Origin: Eudromia elegans
Lineage: Eukaryota > Chordata > Aves > Tinamiformes > Tinamidae
DNA length: 64,000 nt
Reading direction: 5' to 3'
NCBI GenBank assembly: GCA_003342815.1
Contig: PTEX01000340.1
Location: 70,061-134,060 of the forward strand
Shown here: one piece after another, positions 44,469 to 57,769 of the stretch
Layout: each line of letters begins with the position of its first letter
Numbering within the stretch: the stretch's first letter is position 1
Translations under genes and position numbers: made by a program
The notes under the pieces: generated by a model
What the model saw: only the letters and a program-made list of their open reading frames with translations
What the model was told of the DNA's origin: nothing
Databases searched by the model: none

Positions 44469-47400
44469 AAATCCACCATTTGATTCCTGAAGAAGAGACT
44501 TTTTTCTGAAAACTTTAAGTGTGAACCTATATTGACAGACTGACTTGCAGGGCTAGACAGGGGTAGCCTTATGGGGCTGAAGTCAAACCAGTAAAAAAAT
44601 TCTTCCTCATACAAGATTTCAGGAGAAACTATATTTAGCTGAAGTTGTCCTTATTGTGTGGCCTGTGGACAATAGTGAAGAATTAGTAACAAGTTACTAA
44701 TCTGAATTTATATGAATTTAAGTTTAATCTATAAAACAGCCATGTATTTTCCTAGTAAAAGAAGTTGATGTAAATATATTTTTCCTTACATTTTGCTAGA
44801 AATGATGTAATTGCCTTCTCTTTTGGGGGATACAGAATTAGCAAAGATATTATCACTTACTTTTTGATATGGCCATGGACATAGAGTGTTTCTGATCCTT
44901 TGAAGCTATTGGTAAATCAACCACTGATTCCACTGTAGAATAATAAAAATTGTACTGTGTAGATTATAGTACACCATTTTCAACATTGGTCAATATCAGA
45001 TAAATAACTAACTATGGAATTATCTTCCTCTGGAATAATTCTTTTCTTGAGCACTGCAATTAGTGGATGGGGTTTTTTGTGAAGCTGGCATTTACAAAGA
45101 CCTCTGGTTTTTTATTTAACTTTTAAACATTTACACCCATGTAAATATTTGAAGACTGTTAAAAGGGCTGCTAATTTAAGAGCACACTGACTATTGCAGA
45201 GGACTACACTGGACATTATGGGAACTTTTTGAGTGCACTCCGACTGATAAAATGCAGTGACTTTTTGTACAGAACTTTTCCCTACCATTCAGATAAAGAT
45301 GTTTTTTGAGTATAAAATCTTGAAAATACCAGAAAACAGTGATGCCCTTGTCCTTTTAACAATGAGGTCTTATATAATTTGAAACAGTATCGATTTTTTT
45401 GTTGTTGTCGTTATGAAAGGAAGCATCATTTTTTTCCACTTTCAGAAAATTAACTATCAGTTAACTTTTACACATTGAGAGCAGACATATGTTGTTGAAT
45501 AACAGTCCTACTGAAACCGATAAACTTCTTATTGACTTAAGATCAGGTGCATAATCTCACAAGATTAATCAGAGAGGTTGTACCAGTAGGAAATCCTATC
45601 CTCTCACCTGATGGAGCCATTATTAATCAGGGCCAGCTGAAAACATCTCAGCCTTCGGAACAAAAGCTGTACTGCCCAAAGATGAGAAGCAGGGCACTTT
45701 CTGCGTCAGGGAGAAAGCATAGGGATGAGAAAAGTCAGGACATAAATGGGATGTTGAGACGTCTGGTGTTTTTACCAATTTTTCAGGTTTTTGAGACAGG
45801 GATAAATAGCAGAAAGGGTAAATGATCCCCTGGCTTGATACTTCATGTCTCTTACATCAGCAAAACAGTCACCAGAGCTAATGGCTTTTTTGAGTTTTCT
45901 AGTGGTCTGAGTCTTGCTTCTCTTTGTATAAAACTATGCCTGTTCAGCCAGACTTATCAAATGATGAACATAAAACATTCTTCTAATGTGAATCCTGCTA
46001 CTTTGGCTTACCTAATATCTGGCTTTATTTGTATGGCTTTGTGCCTAATACGTCAATGTAATTAAGTGACATACGATGTTACACTTAAAATTTAATATTA
46101 TCTAAGTAGATGTGGCTCTTCTGTGGTAGAACTGGCCCCATTGACATCTGAACAAACACTGTTGTTTGACGTTGCTGCAGAATTTCAAGTCACAAGGATG
46201 CTTATAAACGCTGAGCATTTACCCCACAACATAAAGAATGGTTGCTTATTGGTACCTATGATAATGTGGTTATACACTGGTACTTGACTCTTATGTATCA
46301 AGAAAAATAACTTGTGTCCTTTGCAGAAAACTACCTAAACCAGTATTGTGCTCACGGATGTGAGGCACAGGCAGCTAATATGTTTTGATCCTTATTGTCA
46401 AAGTTAGTGGGTCTTTTCTTCCTGATGGTGTTAAGGAACATCGGTCAAGCCCTCATGGAACTGCACAGAAACAAGCAAAATTTCCAAGTCCAAATGATCC
46501 ACAGTTCTTACAAGAAACAGGCATGTCTGGTCTCTCCTAGAAATGTGTCTGAACCACCCACCACAACAAAGAGCCCAGATTGTTTGAGCAATGCATCCAG
46601 CCACTGAAATAAAATTCCTTCAAGTGTGGCTCATAAAGTGCCCTGCGGCTTAAGTGATAATGCACTTGGGGTCTAGATTAGGGGAGATATTGCATGTTTT
46701 TTCTGAAGGTACATAATTTATTCAACCTGTTGGCAGTGCTTGCTAAGGCAGACTTAAAAGGCTTTTCCTTTACCTCGTAATCTGTTTTCTGCTAACTCAT
46801 CAAGAAACCAGTCTGAGGTCATGTTATAAAAATAATTTCTTTGTTATATATTTTGTCTTTGCAGAAATTTAGCTCTTCTTTGTGTTTCTTTTCACAGATG
46901 TGTCTGGGGAAGGTTCACAGATGAATATAGGGAATTGTGTATCATGTCCACTAATAAATCAACAACATTTTTAGGAAGGATTGAATCTAGTTTTATTTGG
47001 AAGGGAGGAGCCTGGGACTTACTTAAAAAAAAAAAAAAATGAGGAGAAAGAAGGCAAAGGAAGGAAAGGGAAAGAGCACTATAGAGATAAATTGGGTAGG
47101 TCTTCACTTCTTTAAGAGAGGAGTTTTGTCCCCACACTTCTGTGCTTTCCTGTCCTTTCCTGTAATCTCACTCACATCACAAAATAGAAGTGTGTGTCAT
47201 TACAGAAAAAAAAGCTAATGAGAGAAATCTCTAGAACAGATTACAATGTTTAAATTAGTATAACTTTCTCCCTTAAAAGTACATTAAAAGTATAGTACAG
47301 ACTGTTACAGTAACCTTTACAGTTTGAGAAGTAACCTTTATAGTCTGAGACAGCAAATATTACCGGTTAAGAAAGAACATTTCCTTTCCTTAGTGTAGAA

Positions 47401-50400
47401 AAAAATTGTGATTGGGACTGAAATCTATTAGATTTACTAGAGGCAAAAGCAAATAGTTTAGATAAAATGAGATAACATTTGCATAAGAATTTTGCATTTT
47501 TACATTAGCATATCATTTTAAGTTGGGAGCAGTATAGACTTTTATCTAAATATGTCTCATATTTTTCTTAGAAAAACTGGCATTTGTCTTCCAAGCCTTT
47601 TTTTCTAGCTCTCCACATAATAAAGTATTTCAATGACAATAAAGTCATAGGGCAACTTCCAGTGTTATTCTGGAATAACTTTTTTCCATAGTCCACCACT
47701 TATCTTTTTCCAGAGAGAAGAAAAAAGCAATATTATTTCCATTTTTAAGGAAGGAATATTTTTAGAAGATCTGTTTTCACATCTCTAAACATTTGCTACA
47801 TTTCTAATCCAGAAATTTTTCAGTTAACATAAGAAGTTAATATAAGAACAATATATGTGTCAGACAGATAGAGCTATTTTCAGTGCAAAACATTCAGAGA
47901 GGGCCTCTAATTAGAAAGTTTAGTGCTGGGAGATTATAGAAAACACTATAGCTTACACCAAAGGACCTCAAATGTCAGAATCTTGCAGAGTCTCAATCTC
48001 TCTTTCATTAGTATGGCAAAGGAAGATCTAGAATATACAGCGTATCTAATTCACAGTGTATGGCTTTCTGAAGAAAACTTCTCATAATATTAGAAAACAC
48101 AGAAGTAGAAAAGGATAATGGGAGTAAAGGAACAGTAGTGACAAATGAGGGTAATCTATTCACTGCTTGAAGTCATGTTGCCCTGATAATCTGTTTAACT
48201 TCCACTTTCTTCAAAATGTTTGGTTCTCTATGAGTGAATATAAATGAATAAGTGAAATTATAGTCCAAAAAGCAGCATGAGAAGATCCACAATTTCATTT
48301 TCTTGTCTTGCTTAATGCTGATTTCAAACTACAAAACCAGAGGAATCCACTCCTCAAAAAGCTGACATTCAGCAGACTGCATAGCCTAAAGATTTGGAAG
48401 TACTCAGGTTAAGCTTTTATTCAACAGTTGTACCTGTTCTTCTCTTACATGTTCAGTGAGTAAAGTGTGGCTTTAGGTGAACTTTTTGTTGCCACTAGGT
48501 TTTCTTGATGAATTATGAAGGTTGCAGTTTACTCTTTCTAATGCGTAAGACAACCTATGTCATCTGGGACACTGTAACATCAGCACTGCATGGGATTCTC
48601 ATCTTCTAAGTAAGTTGATCACAAAAAAAGGTCAAACTAAAGCCACTTAAAATTCTGTTTGCTTTGTTATTTAATCTGATTGCTTTACCTATATACACAT
48701 GATTAATCTGTACCTTTTGCTGTTTAGAAGGATATCTGCCTCTCCAAATATTGAATTAATATTGAGGAAGTACTACATTTGTGGTTGTGCTGATTTTGGA
48801 TATTATGGAGATAAATGTTTACTTATAAGAACAGCATTTCTCTATCAGATTGTAGTTGCCTTGTTTAGTTTCCTTGTTTCTTACTCAAGATCCTGGCTTC
48901 ATGCATGGATCGTAGCTATTTCATCATTTGGAGGACATGGATACAGAAGATTGAGATCAAGTAATGTAAATGCAAATCCACTTTTCCAATCAGAAAAAAA
49001 CCCACAGAGTTATGAGTCTCTTTCTCTCTCCTCAGTTAGAGCAAGACCATGGAAGATGGGGTCCAAGAGCATCCTGTGCGGTGTCCCTGCTGCTGCAAAA
49101 AAGTGTTTTTACCACTTCTCTAGACATCTAGTACATATAATGTGAATCTAATTTTGCAAAAACATTAGTTCTGCGGGACTTCGTAAATGCTTTTTTTCTT
49201 CATATCAACTTTCAGATAAATGCAGATGCATAGGGTTGACATTCAGGATTCTGAGAAGTGTATACTCGGTGTCCTTAGCAGTGGGAGGCTCACCTCAGAC
49301 AATCATTTACAAAGAATAAAAAGCAGAGTTGCTGTTTCTTTATTTGTTTTAAAGGCTGGTAAGCAAGTTAATTTTCTTGTGAGGTTTGTAGTTTTTTTAA
49401 CCTTTCCAGATAAAATATGGCAAGCTGCTGCATGGCACTTCTGGTTTGAAAGCACCTGCTTTTCATTTGGAAATTACATGAGAAGCGCTGATTCTGTGTT
49501 TAATTTCAAATGAAATCTGTGTGGCAGTAATGCAGAGCAGCACTGTGCTGGTCCCAGTTACAATGAGTATCTCTAATTAAATTACTAAATATACTCCCCT
49601 TTTCTCCCTCCTCTTCCAACTCCCTGAAGTTCAAAGTATTAATATGTACAAAAAATTGACATGAAATGAGGACAAAGATCCCTTCCAAACAGCACTCTCC
49701 TAGATAAAATAAAATAAAAAGAATATAGCTATAACTGTAACTGTAACTGATGCTACAATTCAGGTCAAACAGGAATCAATTTTAGTGCAGAAGGAAAAAG
49801 CAGTAGCAACAGTTTCAGAATTGCTTCTCTTTTTCTACTTTCCCTGAGACTCACCTCTAAGGAAGACAACTAGTGAAGGAACTGGACAAGAACCTTTCCT
49901 TCTTGTCTCAGGGAATAAAGCATTTCCATTCAACTATTCCTGTGGGTTTTTTTTTTTCATCAAATAAAGCACAAAACTAGTAGATGTTTCGTCTCTTTAA
50001 CTAAAAATATGTAAAACTGTATTTTTCAGATGTTTCTAGGCTTTACATCATCTGCTTTCTGGGGGCAGGAAATTAAATTCCGATATCTGCAAAAAAACTG
50101 TTAATATTTGGGGTTAGTAATTTCCATTCTAATTAATCTGTCAAAGGAAACTGGCCTAAATGTTTTAGATGTGATTTAGTCCTGTAATATATCCAAGCTG
50201 TTAAATCTATTTGTGATCTCCTGGTAGATAGATGGGTATATGGTGCATTTTAACAAACGTTATTTTATTAGTTTTTTCTTTTTTTTTTTAATTTACTTGC
50301 AAATTCTAAACCTAAGCTGCATATGCAAGTGAGATTATAGTATATGGAAATACCATAAAGGTCTGTAAACACATAAGCCCCCTCCTCAGGTGTTGGATCT

Positions 50401-50719
50401 TGGTGTCAGAGACCTTCTGAGGAAAACCAGCTTTCTGAAAAAAAAAGAGGTGAGGTACTCTCAAGCTGAATTGTGGTTTCATAGACATTCCTCAGATCAC
50501 ATGCTGAGAATGAGTTTGCTTTTCTGGAGTTAGTTCGGTTATTTTTCTTTCACGTTAAGAAAATCAAGAGTTCTGCAATAAGGTGGTTTTTCTCTCCCCT
50601 AGCCCCCATTTCTTTGTTTGCATATGAAACATTCTCTAAACTCTTTTTAGAGGTGAAAAATAAAAGGTTTGGGGTTTTTTTTGGGTTTTTTTTTTGCCTA
50701 GCTCTGAACCCATTTACTT
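44469..50719. other. Unique AT-rich DNA, no gene seen
   Basis: Over 6 kb without a recognised transposon. The largest frames (48699-49145 and 49220-49513) have no known domain and no good splice or start context. An A15 run lies at 47025-47039, and T-rich runs near 50280 and 50670-50695. Confidence 0.5.
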
Positions 50720-51080
50720 TCCTTCCTTTGACACCAGGCAGCCTGATCTACGCTCCAGCCTAAGGAGGAATACTCCAGCAAATGGTGCGTAGGTGGAGCC
50801 ACAACCCTTCAGGCAGACTCCCCGCAGATGTGCAAGACCACCCATGAGGAAATGGCTCCCTACATGAGCAAAGCTTCAGAGGGCATGAGCCAGCTCCTCC
50901 CAGGGCTCTGCAGCGCTCCAACTCCCAAAGAAAACCGTGCAAACACGCTCAAGGACAGGAGTGGTGTCTTGCACCCATCCGAGACACTCAGATGCAAGCA
51001 CTGAAACAGCTGCAAGTGAAACTTGTTCCTCTGAGAGCTTCTGCTACTGACGCAAGCAAATGCTGACATCCTTATAATGG
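50720..51080. other. GC-richer patch, no identity
   Basis: It is less AT-rich than its surroundings, with overlapping short frames on the minus strand (50760-50942 and 50860-51069) that encode no recognised domain. It may be an old repeat or an unrecognised exon. Confidence 0.3.
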
Positions 51081-52039
51081 CAAAGGATGATCTACTGGGT
51101 GCCTCCGCAGAAACATCACAAACATCATGTATGCAAATATGATGACGGTCATTTAAATAAGGACAAGCTGTGGGATTCCAGCTCCATACATGTGTGCTTG
51201 TTTATACTTGGCCGTGTTTTAAACAGTCTTGGTTTTTTGGGGGCAGGGGAGAGTTCTCTTTTTTCATGCTCACTTTATGATTTTTTTTCAGTATAACTAA
51301 AATTGATTCTATATACAAATTAAGTAATGATCTGTGATAATTCTTTTTACCATTAGCGCTATCTACTTTCTGAGCTACTTGTACTGATTATCTCCAGTCT
51401 ACTCCAGCTCACTTCCTCACAAGGATTCATAATTACAGTGATTATGGAATGATTAACCAGTACCAGCGTGGAACCTCAAAACAATAAAATACTTCATTTA
51501 CTTTTATCTCAAGCAGTGTGTATACCTATAATGCCTGTATAATTCACCTGGGTTTGTGAGGACTATCATTAAGTGAAACAGTGGACATTTAGTTATATTT
51601 TTGCTGATACCATGTTGATACATTATGGTATGCTCTATTTTGCTGTTATTTTCCGTATCTTTGAAGGTTTGCCAGTCAACTTATAAACTTCTCATATGAA
51701 ATTCCCCTTGGCTGGCCTTCTGATTCATGTTGCCATCCAAGCAAATCATGTAGAAATATCCCTGAAATGCAACAGTGACTCTTTTTCTTCCCCTCCTCAA
51801 AGCTTTCATGCTAGAGTAAACTTCAAAGGAAGTTTCCCATTCGTAGCCATGAAGATCAGCTTCTAAATAATGCAGGCTAATCGTATTCTTGGTCTAATAC
51901 AATTTCTGAGGGTGCTTGTCCCCGAAGACAGTGGGGTTCTCCCACAGCTGAAGTCACTAAAGTTACATGAGTACGCCAAAACATGTTTTAAATTAAGAAA
52001 TTTATAATTACAATGATTGGCATTTCTTGTCATATTATT
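51081..52039. other. Unique AT-rich DNA
   Basis: No gene or repeat recognised. Confidence 0.5.
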
Positions 52040-52145
52040 GGCACATAATTATAGAAATTTTTCAGACCAGTGGACCATCTAGTCTAGTATCCTGTCCTTG
52101 ATAACAGCAGCTGCTTAGAAGGAAACTTTATGAAATCCACAATTA
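52040..52145 (-). mobile_element. Old CR1 3'-end fragment, ancient subfamily
   Basis: The plus strand reads 'gaccagtggaccatctagt' then 'ctagtatcctgtccttgataa' and 'cagctgcttagaaggaaactt' (52065-52127). From memory this corresponds to the 3' end of the ancient CR1 type common in turtles ('ccatctagcccagtatcctgt'). It is the same old group as 2745-3070. Only the last ~100 bases remain. Confidence 0.55.
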
Positions 52146-55100
52146 CAGAATAGTTGTGAATTATGACTGTAGTGTGATACAGTAATATTAACAATAATAT
52201 AAAATAATAGAATTAATTCTGTTGCACTCTCTCTGTTTCTGAGGATGTGATCCATATGACCTTCAAGTTTGCTTCAATTTATATTTACAAATTTTTAAAT
52301 ATGCTGCCAGAGTTCACCAAAAGTGAGAAAAAATGCCCAAATTCAATCTGTGTAAATAGACATATCTCCACAAAATCAGATAATTTGAATCAACATCATT
52401 TCCATTCTCACTTCCCATATTTGTATCTGGAGAAACTCCCACCCAATGTTAGATGTCTGTATTCCATAAAAAAAAATAGCTGAGGATAAGTAATTACTTA
52501 CTAGAAATTATTATTGCTTTTTTTAAAATTTTTTTTGATTGCTTTATAAATATTTGCTTGTAAGTGAAGATTTTGGAAGAAGTTCTTGCCTAGTAGCATA
52601 CTAGTCTATCTAGATCAGCAAGGACTTATACAACACACTTTTTTTCTGAGCATTTGGTGGTTGCTTTTGCTTTCTCCACTAGATAAATAGAGTATGTGTA
52701 TCTATCTCGGCATGGCGCTTTCAGTGCTTCTTATCTTTATTCATGTGTAAATAAAATTTTTTCAGACAGCTATTAAAAAGTATCATAGATAGAAAATGCA
52801 AACAAATCCTATCTCAAATATAGTGAGTCCAAAGAATTAGAAAATACCAGGAATGCCTTATAAATTTTTCTTTTTTAATTCACACTGTTGAGTCTGCAGG
52901 GGATGCTTGTATGCTTCCTGCAATTTGCTTTTGTCTGATTCCGAATTAATGCTACTGACAGTGAAATTGTTTCTCATGGAAGTTATCTTCACCAGGAAAC
53001 TCACTTTTGAAGTTAAATCTCTCTTTTGTACCCGCTAAAATACATCTTTGTAGCTGGTACCTGATAAGGTACATCTTACCTGATAAGGATAAATCTTTTC
53101 CTTTTGTACCTCATAAAGTATGGTGATATTGAGACCCATCTTTTCCCTTCAATTAGATGTTTTTGCTGAAATGATTTTAATTTATTTGTTAAATTGCCCC
53201 TTACCCTTAATAGCTCCACCTGTCATCCAGACTTGATATAGATTCAAAACCAGAAGGTTAAACCACTGCAGTTCCAGTAACAGAACAGCAATGACTGCAT
53301 GTAGTCTGGAAGTCTGGAATACAGAAAAACAGAGAACTGGATATTTTATGTAGATATTTATTACAAAAAGTCTTCTAAATGAGATGGTTTTGTTTCCTCA
53401 AAGCCATATTCTATTTTTCTCCATTTTTTTAATGTCCTCTACTAGAAACTTCCTGTTCTAGTTACAATTATAAAACTGTGGGGAAGAAATGAGACAGAAT
53501 GGAAAGGCAACCAGAAGGAGTCCTTGATGACTGCAACACTTAAAACATTAACTCACTTTTTGACATGCCTGTAAACAGATTTAAAAGGTTGAATGGATAG
53601 GTGCTGGTCACTTGAAATGTTGTTCATCATATTTTACTGATAGGTGCGAGAGCCTAAGAATAAACACTCCTAACAAGAGTCCTTCTTTTCCAAAAGCCAA
53701 GTGGGGGGCTAATGAGGGAAGGCTTCAGGCAACTGCACACAAGGTTGGAAATGTTGCTAATTGGCCCTGCGACGATGAAATCATGCCGTTTACCAGACTT
53801 CACATGGTGAATGACACACACTCGCTCCTTTGTTAGCATTAGTGCTGCAGTACAGCTGATACTCTGGCTTCTGCAGCTAATAGGGCAGCGACTATATAGT
53901 ATAGCTACTGTATAGTATAGCTTCTGTATGGTAGCAAGGTGGCTGCTGTAGTTAGAGGGAATTGCATGGGGACCTAGCATCCAGCTACATCGCTCAACAA
54001 TCAGCAGAAGGGAATTGGGTGAAATAGATTTTCATGAAGAAGGTTTTTTTCTTATGTGTGTTACTGCACTGTCCCAAGAAAGACTGAAAAAGGGCCATCC
54101 CACTCTTCCGTCCCTCCTTAGCTAGTCTAGTGAGTGCGCCCTTGGTTGTAGTCAAATTGCAGATGGAAAATGTATCACCCCAAGATATGGACTTCTTTCT
54201 TTTAATCTTTAGAGTTACAGGACAATAAATTAGCAAGCATGAAAAAGGCAAAAATGTGTATTGCCTGAGACCTTTCAGACATGCTGAATGGGAATGAAGC
54301 GCTCTTTCAAAACCCTCTGTTAAGCAGTGCTCCTCACTGAGAGGGTTGATCTTACACTGGGAAACCAAACAAGAGATAATGTTAGTCATAAACCAGTCTT
54401 AGCATATACAACAATAGATTTAAAATGGTCTGATTTTTAAGTGAAAGACAACTCAGTTATCTAGAATTTCTATGCAACTTATTGGACAAAACACGTGCTG
54501 TCTGATAAAACCCTGGGATTTGCTTCGTCTGCTGGTATGAGTTTGTACATGTACATTCCCCAAAACTACTGTATTTTGCGGTTTACTAGAGGTATTGATT
54601 TACTAGGTGCATGCAGGTCCATGATCCAACACTTAAAGCTGTACCAACATTAGTCTTTCCAGGAGTGGAAAGTATAGGCCAAGTGGGAGTGAACTCCATT
54701 TCTGAATGAATGGTTGAAGGTAGAATTTTCCAATGTTTATAGTGCTTGATAGCCACCATCTCCAGCTATCCAGACCAAGACGAAGCCACATGAGTTGGTC
54801 AAGAGAGGACTGCAAGTGCCTGATATCTTTGGGCCATATGGCTGTTCTGTGCTACAGCTGTGTCTATCGTACTGTGCAGTCTGGATCAGAAGCCCCAACA
54901 GAGGCACTTCCACAACATGCATGGATGTCTGAGTGGACACAGGTGTTTTGGGAGCTTTGCTGCTGCTGCTGCTACTAAGTTTCTCAGATCAGGCTCAGGA
55001 TAAAGAGAAAAATATTCACTGAAGTTAAAACGTCAGAGGAAGTTGTTGAGGTAGGGATTTTGAATAGAGGGTATAACTGCTTTCTTTTGCAGAATGGACC

Positions 55101-57109
55101 ACAACGCAGTTTTTATTAGCTCTCTGTTCCTACGGGATTCCAAGGATTTGGTTTTGCTCTTGTCCTCTTATCCCTTAACCTTACTTAGGTTAATACTAAC
55201 ATACTTATTACTGTGTCCCACCTATTTGGGGAATATGTCTTTTGTGACTTGCTAGGCTGAAAAGGGGAGGAAGTTCTCTAGTGAGGTTTTCTGGAAGGAA
55301 CACCTGGCACACAGTTACTATCTAGCTGAATGAAATGAAACTTATTCAAGCAGGCAAATCCCTCCACTCTCGTATTTCTGCACTACTATTTATGTCTACT
55401 AGAAACCTCCTGCTAATGTATGCACTGAAATTCTTTTGAAACTCCTTGTAAACGTCTTAAAGTTTTAGAGAATAGTTTATTTTTTGTTTTAATAAATCTA
55501 GAGAGCATGTGGTAGTGCTTCTTCCCACAAGTTCTGTAATTGCAAATGGTTCATCCTGGGGCTACAGCCTGCAGGAGAGAGAAGTAACTTGAGGAAAGCG
55601 CAAATTCTATTCTAGAAGTTTGTAAAATGCTGAGTAAGCATGATTTCAGATTATTGTCTAGGTTGGTTAGGAACTCATTTGTAACAGCAAGCATTTTGAA
55701 GATTTTTTTTCTCTTTGAAATGAACTTAATTTGGTTCCATAATTGCTCAACAGAATAGTTATTAATCAGGGCAGATGTGAAGCTCTGCTAGAATTATAAC
55801 TGAGGTGCTATAGTATAGCACTGAGTCAGAAAGAAAAATCTTAAGCCTGGGCTATGGAAAGGAGTTTCTTTGAAATAAGGGAAGCTCATTTAATCTCTCC
55901 ACTCTTTAACTACTAATTTGTTATTGTATGGAGTAAGCTCCTAGCTAAGTCCGGTTTGTAATGTTCCTTCAATCCACCAGGTTTACCTCTCCTCCTATGA
56001 AAATACAGTTGGGCAGTTGTGTGTTCCTTGTGACCTCCAGATACCCTTCCTGTACGGCAGTGATGTGGTTTGGGTCCAGCACAAGTGAGCTATTGTCCCT
56101 GCTTGCTGGATGGGCTCTTCCTACTTGAGCACAGTGCTGTGATTTGCCAAGTGCCAGAACTCCCCCTCCTGCTATGCACCTTACTTTCCCCTGCTTAAAA
56201 ATAAAAGGCACAGGTATTTAGTATTTTCATAACTTCTGAGACCTTTTGCCTGGAGAGGAATGGGGAGGAGCGGGAAGGCAGAGCAGTTAAAACAGGCTGG
56301 TACATGCCTCTTAACTAGTTCTCTGCAGTTTCTTTTTTTCTTTTACTGGACAGACTTTGACAAGCTTGCACTGCCATTCAAGTTTGTTGTTGTTGTTTTG
56401 TCTTGTTTTGTTTTCCTGATAGGATATGTGTATCCTCTTCTAAATATGCCAGACATGAAAGTCATGGGACCAGGGCGAGTGGGAGAGGTTGCCAAAAATA
56501 ATCCTGGGGTCACCAACTGTCTGGAAAGCAAGAACCAGGTCTGGTGTTCACTTTACGTTTCTGTGTTCAAAACCCTCAAAGCCCAGAGAATCCAAAACCT
56601 TATCCCTTTAACTTGTTAACAGAGGTATGCAAACCCCTTTATCAAGTAATGAAGATACTAGATGAAATCTTGGTTTCTCTCTAATTTCAGTGGGGTCAGA
56701 ATTTTTATTTGCTAGGGATGAATAAAAATAAGGATATTGTTCTGTTTTGCATCTATTCTGTCCTTGGTTTAGAATACTTTCTAAATCTATAGAAGTATGT
56801 CAGCAGAACTGTTATTCTGAGGTCCCAGGCCAGTGAGCTCATATCAGCCTGAGGTGATCCATAACTACAGTTAAGAAATGATACCTTCTGATATGTTTTT
56901 CCTGCCCCAGTGGGTTGCCACTTCTTTCCTCATGCCAAACACTTAGAGCTTCACTTTTCTGTGTTCTTTACAAGTTCAAGCACCTATTCTTTTGCAGCAT
57001 TATAGCCAGGACATGTTCCATCTAATTTTTCCACCATATAAATCCGGTATATTTAGAATAACTAGTATTGTTACAAGAACATGTCCTGTAGATGTGGTTC
57101 ATTCTTTAA
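52146..57109. other. Unique AT-rich DNA, no gene seen
   Basis: Contains a small tandem repeat at 53891-53937 and CTG runs near 54957. Frames up to 131 codons (53994-54389, minus; 56260-56619, plus) have no recognised domain. Confidence 0.5.
53891..53937. repeat. 16-bp tandem repeat, about 3 copies
   Basis: Units ACTATATAGTATAGCT, ACTGTATAGTATAGCT and a diverged TCTGTATGGTAGCAAG follow one another. Confidence 0.85.
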
Positions 57110-57190
57110 ATCCTTGTATTTGGACAAATATTAATAGACTTTTATCAGATCACCAAAAAATCTTCCTCTAATTTTCAGCTTGCCTTTTTC
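57110..57190 (-). mobile_element. Possible old CR1 fragment
   Basis: The words 'aatagacttttatcagatcacc' (57131-57152) and 'ctaattttcagcttgcc' (57168-57184) resemble the old CR1 block that reads about 'tatagacctctatcatatccc' and 'cttttccaagctg'. The match is partial and unaligned, so this is a weak call. Confidence 0.3.
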
Positions 57191-57769
57191 TGAAATGTTG
57201 TATATATTTAAGAATATATCACACAAATATGGTGATTAGTAATATAGGAACTGCACAGAGATTTTTTTGTTGTTGTTGTTGTTCTTATTAGAATGATTAA
57301 CACAACTTTTGCTACTTCAGAGATTAGATTATTGTTCTGTTTTTTTCAAAGAGAGTATAATTGATGTCTTGAAGAGTAAGATCCAGGATTTCTTAATTTC
57401 TACACTAGAAACATGTTGAAACATAAATAGGTATTTTCTAAAAATCATACATGTTTTTCTGGAAACGTTATGCCCACATGAGCTACAGGATAGCTACCTA
57501 GTTTGGTTATACCTTTACCATATCAGAACTTTCATGCAGTTTCTTCCTAAAGACAAAAGCCCAGTATTTTTTCTTCTCTCAGAAAAGAATGCTATATCTA
57601 GTTGCCTGAATATTGAAGCAGAATTATAGGCAGAACTTACATGAGTAAAATTTAAGAGCAATTTTGAAGCCATTAGTGGTTTATTTTGTTTGTTTATTCC
57701 ATAGGAACTTCTTTGTATAAATAAACAAATAAATGAAACAATTATATCTTTAGGGAACCCTGAGATCAT
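57191..57769. other. Unique AT-rich spacer
   Basis: A (GTT)5-like run lies at 57266-57281. Nothing else recognised. Confidence 0.5.

Noticed and set aside
48699..49145. 148-codon plus-strand ORF
   Set aside because: No known motif, and no convincing splice or start context. Its length is possible by chance in 64 kb.
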